From: DRGT01 sp035685445
Lineage (GTDB): Archaea; Thermoproteota; Nitrososphaeria; Nitrososphaerales; Nitrosopumilaceae
Length of the DNA: 15,570 nucleotides
Assembly (NCBI GenBank): GCA_035685445.1
Contig: DASSAK010000082.1
Span: 1-15,570, forward strand
Reading direction: 5' to 3'
The position numbers and the translations under genes are program-made. Under the pieces are notes generated by a model. It did no database searches. It had not been told where the DNA came from and saw only the letters and a list, made by a program, of their open reading frames with translations. This document shows positions 13,020 to 15,570 of this stretch, piece after piece (position 1 is the stretch's first letter; every line of letters starts with the position of its first letter).

Positions 13020-13662
13020 AATCGACCAATGGATGAGAGTCTTTCAATTTTATTATTTTGATATAAGAATAGCCATGTTCACCAGGATTATCTACAAAAA
13101 CAGGTTGAGCGCCATTTGTAGTAGTGTACTTTAAGAAGGGTTTTGTAGGCTCCTCCGGCAAAACTACATGACAGAAATATGATGAACCTTCTTCATTAAA
13201 ATTCATGAATACGCCCATAAGCCATTTTCCATCATATGGGAACGAAAACAGAGGAAAAGGAGATTCCTCAAAGCCATAACTAAGTTTTGCAAGACTAGCA
13301 GCATCTTCAAGTTCAATTGGGTGGTATTTGTCACCAGTTCCATTTCCACTCTTAAGTGAGGCTGGAAGAGATTTTATTTTCACTATTGGAGAATAAAGTC
13401 TTGCAGTATCAATTGTAGAATTAACTACGGCTGATTCCTCTTTTCCAGCCTTAAATCCATAGCAAAGATAATGTCCCAAATTTTCAATAGGCGTGAAATA
13501 GATTATTGGTTTTTCTTTAAGCAGATCCATTTGAACAGATAGAACTTTTTTTCCTTCATGTTCATGTAAGAATGAAACGCGTGGTGCACGTTCTAAAGCA
13601 CAAACTAGCCGTGAAAACTCTAATGTCGATTCTAATTCAATATACCTAGGTAACTTGTCCAC
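13000..13662 (-). CDS. Unknown protein overlapping pyrF, 220 aa
   Basis: No family recognised. Soluble, with no signal or membrane segment, few Cys, and an even mix of strands and helices. Noticeable parts: the N-terminal helix YIELESTLEFSRLVCALERA, strand-rich stretches KVLSVQMDLL, PIIYFTPIENLGHYLCYGF and SYFCHVVLPEEPTKPFLKY, and a Gly/Asp-containing loop LKSGNGTGDKYHPIELEDA. The sequence is not biased and reads as a folded enzyme-sized domain. The start is GTG at 13662, with a TATA box at 13685-13692. It overlaps pyrF by 20 nt and lies 41 nt after purA, so it sits between a purine and a pyrimidine gene. A role linked to nucleotide metabolism is suggested only by this position. Confidence 0.75.
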   Translation of the reverse strand: MDKLPRYIELESTLEFSRLVCALERAPRVSFLHEHEGKKVLSVQMDLLKEKPIIYFTPIENLGHYLCYGFKAGKEESAVVNSTIDTARLYSPIVKIKSLPASLKSGNGTGDKYHPIELEDAASLAKLSYGFEESPFPLFSFPYDGKWLMGVFMNFNEEGSSYFCHVVLPEEPTKPFLKYTTTNGAQPVFVDNPGEHGYSYIKIIKLKDSHPLVDYDQIQN

Positions 13663-13684
13663 AGAATGTTTGTAATGTTAACTA

Positions 13685-13696
13685 ACTTAAACTTAA
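13685..13696 (-). promoter_or_regulatory. TATA-box promoter of the 220-aa/pyrF pair
   Basis: Minus-strand TTAAGTTTAAGT, a tandem hexamer, contains a TATA-like GTTTAAGT centred about 26 nt before the GTG at 13662. It lies between the purA stop and the next gene, so the pair probably has its own transcript. Confidence 0.4.
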
Positions 13697-13698
13697 CC

Positions 13699-13703
13699 AA
13701 AAA
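13699..13703 (-). terminator. T5 tract after purA
   Basis: TTTTT follows the purA TAA directly (13704-13706) on the minus strand, ahead of the promoter of the next gene. A weak but plausible archaeal terminator. Confidence 0.3.
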
Positions 13704-14705
13704 TTATTTTCTTCTATCAATAATTTCATTAATTGCAGGTCCAGTTCCAATGATCGTTACAGGCACAGCAAGTTCATCTTCAATTTTTTTTATGAATGCT
13801 TTAGCCTCAGAACTTAGATCATTGTAAGAAGTTTTTCCTGCACAATCAGGAAAGCGGACGTCTAGCTTTGTAATAGCAATTTGTGTTGCGCCGTTGAGCA
13901 TGACTGCTCTCTTTGCTAGTTCAAAATTAAATTCAGATGCACGCCTAGGTCTTCCTGTCACAGTACCAAATTCAGCCCAGCCGCGCTTTGAAAGTTCATC
14001 AGGCTCAAGTTCATTCTCTAAAGGTCCTGTGCCTACTCTAGTTACATATGATTTGAAAACAACAATTACATCATTTACGTTTGTAGGACCCAAGCCTACA
14101 TCAGCACAGATTCCTGAGGCAGTAACTTCTTTTGAGGTTACAAATGGATACGTTCCATGCCATAGAGAAAGAAAGGTTCCTTGTGTGCCTTCAACTAAAA
14201 CATTTTCATTATTTGTTAAGGCAGAATTAATCAAAACTGGAACATCTACAATGAATTCAGAAAGTGCTGGAATATCTTTTCCTAGCTTTAGAGTTCGCAT
14301 GGCTCTTTCAGCATTTGCTGGTCCGGTTCCAGAACCTGTACTTCCAATTTTTTCTTTAAGTTCACCTTTTGAATCTTGTTTTAAATGTGATTCCTCGATG
14401 ATTCCACAATTTCTATCAACAAATGCACGTCCAGAAGCTTCAAAATCTTTTACTTCATTTAAAAAAACTTCAGGATTTACTACAACGCCAGGACCAATCA
14501 GAACCTTAGCGTTTTTATTTAAAAAACCACTAGGCAACATACGAATTTTGTAAACCTTTGCACCATCTCTAACCGTATGTCCTGCATTTGGTCCTGCACC
14601 ACCTCTAACCACAATTGTTGGATTATCATTTATTGCAAGATAGGAAATTATTTTTCCTTTACCTTCATCTCCAAAAAATCCTCCCACTACAACTGTTGCT
14701 GGCAC
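13704..14705 (-). CDS. purA: Adenylosuccinate synthetase (short archaeal form)
   Basis: Makes adenylosuccinate from IMP, aspartate and GTP, the committed step to AMP. Marks, numbered from the GTG start used here: GGFFGDEGKGK (8-18, P-loop and catalytic Asp13), GPNAGHTVR (38-46, His43), GSTGSGTGPANAER (121-134), VEGTQGTFLSLWHGTYPFVT (171-190), VTASGICADVGLGP, GTVTGRPRR (247-255) and TKLDV (279-283). At 333 residues it is about 100 shorter than the E. coli enzyme, as in Pyrococcus. Start: an ATG at 14717 is in frame, but a TATA element (14728-14735) is centred 26 nt before the GTG at 14705, which would give an N-terminus MPATVVVGG like other archaeal PurA. The ATG start would place the TATA box only 14 nt away. 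It complements apt as the second AMP source in the window. Confidence 0.94.
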   Translation of the reverse strand: MPATVVVGGFFGDEGKGKIISYLAINDNPTIVVRGGAGPNAGHTVRDGAKVYKIRMLPSGFLNKNAKVLIGPGVVVNPEVFLNEVKDFEASGRAFVDRNCGIIEESHLKQDSKGELKEKIGSTGSGTGPANAERAMRTLKLGKDIPALSEFIVDVPVLINSALTNNENVLVEGTQGTFLSLWHGTYPFVTSKEVTASGICADVGLGPTNVNDVIVVFKSYVTRVGTGPLENELEPDELSKRGWAEFGTVTGRPRRASEFNFELAKRAVMLNGATQIAITKLDVRFPDCAGKTSYNDLSSEAKAFIKKIEDELAVPVTIIGTGPAINEIIDRRK

Positions 14706-14724
14706 ATTCGAGAGCATGAGAATC

Positions 14725-14762
14725 TCGTATTTAATCTAAAGTGTTTTGATACGATTTAATAT
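14725..14762. promoter_or_regulatory. Divergent promoters of purA and the repeat-protein gene
   Basis: Minus-strand ATTAAATA (14728-14735) fits purA starting at the GTG 14705. Plus-strand TTTAATAT (14755-14762) fits a leaderless start at the GTG 14782 or the TTG 14785. A 6-bp inverted repeat TCGTAT (14725-14730) / ATACGA (14749-14754) touches both TATA boxes, so one factor could act on both genes (inference). Confidence 0.45.
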
Positions 14763-14781
14763 TGAGATCTTTAAAGGATAT

Positions 14782-15246
14782 GTGTTGAAAGAAGAAAATT
14801 TTGCAGGAAATATTATTATTAATCTTGCTAGTTTACCGGATTTTTTAAGAAAGCCAATTTTGAAAAAAAGACTAACAGAATTTTTTTCCATGACAGAGCA
14901 TGAGAAAAATGAAGTAATTGTAAATGCTTTGGAAGCAGGTCCTAGCATACCATTTCCAAATTTTTCAAAACTATTTAGAACATGGCTTGAGATTTTAGTT
15001 ACATTTAATGAATTTCAAAGAAACGAGTTATTTTTAAGATATCTTTTAGCATCTATTAGATGGCCTCAAAAATTAATTGACTTTAATTTAGATGGAATAT
15101 TAGAAATTTTTATGACTTTGAATGAAAAAGAAAAATCGATTATTTCAAAATCAATTATTGAGATTATCTCTGGACTAGATCCAGAAAAGAAAAGAATAGC
15201 AATGACTTTGATTCCAGATAATGCTAAACGGGTTATTGGGCTCTAG
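14782..15246 (+). CDS. Helical repeat protein with 38-residue periodicity, unknown function
   Basis: About 154 residues from the GTG at 14782; an in-frame TTG at 14746 would add 12 residues but lies upstream of the TATA box. All-helical, with no signal, cysteine or known catalytic motif. Three segments align at a constant 38-residue spacing: LTEFFSMTEHEKNEVIVNAL (from codon 14872), LEILVTFNEFQRNELFLRYL (from 14986) and LEIFMTLNEKEKSIISKSII (from 15100). The common pattern is L-x-x-x-x-[TM]-x-[NT]-E-x-[EQ]-[KR]. Linkers carry Pro-rich turns (IPFPNF, RWPQKL). This resembles a short HEAT-like or other alpha-solenoid scaffold for binding a partner. It is divergent from purA, with its stop codon overlapping the convergent YggX-like gene by 4 nt (CTAG). 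Confidence 0.75.
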   Translation: MLKEENFAGNIIINLASLPDFLRKPILKKRLTEFFSMTEHEKNEVIVNALEAGPSIPFPNFSKLFRTWLEILVTFNEFQRNELFLRYLLASIRWPQKLIDFNLDGILEIFMTLNEKEKSIISKSIIEIISGLDPEKKRIAMTLIPDNAKRVIGL

Positions 15247-15512
15247 GCATCAGGATTTCTGTTATCTTCATTACTAAAATCAATGACGTCTCCCTCTGGC
15301 GTCATAACACCAGCAAAGATTTTCTCATATTTTTTCAGAGCCTTTCTGTGATCAGGCATTGACATATCTAGTCTCATTTCATTCATTACAATAATTCTAT
15401 ATTCTTTCCACTCTTCCCAGCATTTGTTGCAGCAAGGATATTTTTCTGCAACTGGATCTAATTGTTCGTTCTCAGGTATAGTATTTTTGCACTTTGTGCA
15501 GGTTCTAGTCAT
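15243..15512 (-). CDS. Four-cysteine YggX-like (Fe(II)-trafficking family) protein
   Basis: 89 residues. The N-terminus carries a zinc-ribbon or Fe-binding pattern, C5-x2-C8 and C27-C28-x2-C31. A helical block follows, CWEEWKEYRIIVMNEMRLDM (31-50), then PDHRKALKKYEKIFAG (53-68). This block matches the bacterial YggX/Fe(II)-trafficking family, whose core reads 'W-x-x-W-x-x-x-x-x-x-x-x-N-E-x-x-L-x-M-x-x-x-x-H-R-K-x-L'. YggX is linked to protecting Fe-S clusters from oxidants; E. coli YggX has only one conserved Cys, whereas this protein carries a CxxC...CxxC pair. The C-terminal tail is acidic. The ATG start at 15512 is supported by a TATA-like GATAAAAGT (15534-15542). Function inferred from resemblance only. 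Confidence 0.7.
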   Translation of the reverse strand: MTRTCTKCKNTIPENEQLDPVAEKYPCCNKCWEEWKEYRIIVMNEMRLDMSMPDHRKALKKYEKIFAGVMTPEGDVIDFSNEDNRNPDA

Positions 15513-15533
15513 GATATCAAGGAATTTGAAACC

Positions 15534-15542
15534 ACTTTTATC
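15534..15542 (-). promoter_or_regulatory. TATA-box promoter of the YggX-like gene
   Basis: GATAAAAGT on the minus strand, about 26 nt before the ATG at 15512. Confidence 0.4.
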
Positions 15543-15570
15543 TTTTTCAACCTAAACCAATAATTAACAA

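Noticed and set aside
13894..14553. A 219-codon open frame on the plus strand
   Set aside because: It is fully antisense to purA, whose motifs are intact. The translation is Ser/Thr/Pro-rich in the way expected from the complement of an AT-rich gene, with no recognisable domain.
1..15570. Defence island, mobile element, CRISPR or tRNA-linked integration
   Set aside because: No transposase, integrase, nuclease-helicase set, spaced repeats, tRNA fold or compositional break was seen; gene content is core housekeeping throughout.

Overview
The window looks like a chromosomal housekeeping segment from a low-GC archaeon, most probably a Thaumarchaeote (Nitrososphaerota) of the Nitrosopumilus type. 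The archaeal signature genes are aIF1A, aIF2-beta, RIO1 kinase, a Dim2-like KH protein, both topoisomerase VI subunits, DUF424, DUF373 and a short archaeal adenylosuccinate synthetase. Further support comes from the strong AT bias, the frequent GTG and TTG starts, and TATA boxes lying about 26 nt upstream of many start codons (leaderless transcription). The genus-level assignment is inference. I see no tRNA, rRNA, CRISPR array, insertion sequence or phage gene. No gene-free stretch exceeds 300 bases; the longest is 9005-9252.

Layout: (1) The 3' end of a secreted or surface protein (1-149). (2) apt and an MTA phosphorylase overlapping by 1 nt (195-1498), which together turn methylthioadenosine into AMP. 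(3) A minus-strand group of small, mostly unknown proteins (1495-2831): a two-TM protein, a winged-helix regulator, a Cys-rich protein and a conserved unknown. (4) A divergent gene for a membrane-anchored Hsp20-like protein (2899-3360). (5) A long minus-strand information-processing block (3355-9004): a DUF5679 zinc ribbon, aIF2-beta, DUF424, aIF1A, RIO1, Dim2/KH, Top6B and Top6A, with overlapping or close genes. (6) Plus-strand membrane and lipid-related genes (9253-12293): a signal-anchor helical protein, DUF373, a cis-prenyltransferase and a Nudix hydrolase. (7) A minus-strand nucleotide block (12279-14705): purA, a 220-residue unknown and pyrF. (8) A divergent repeat protein (14782-15246) facing a small four-cysteine YggX-like protein (15243-15512).

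The genes connect through nucleotide metabolism (apt, MTA phosphorylase, purA, pyrF, Nudix) and through translation initiation, 40S-type ribosome maturation and DNA topology (aIF2-beta, aIF1A, RIO1, Dim2, Top6AB). The candidates for undescribed biology are small: the membrane-tethered alpha-crystallin-like protein with a palindrome over its promoter, the 38-residue repeat protein divergent from purA, the unknown gene overlapping pyrF, and the archaeal YggX-like protein with added cysteines. I found no defence system or other large novel system.
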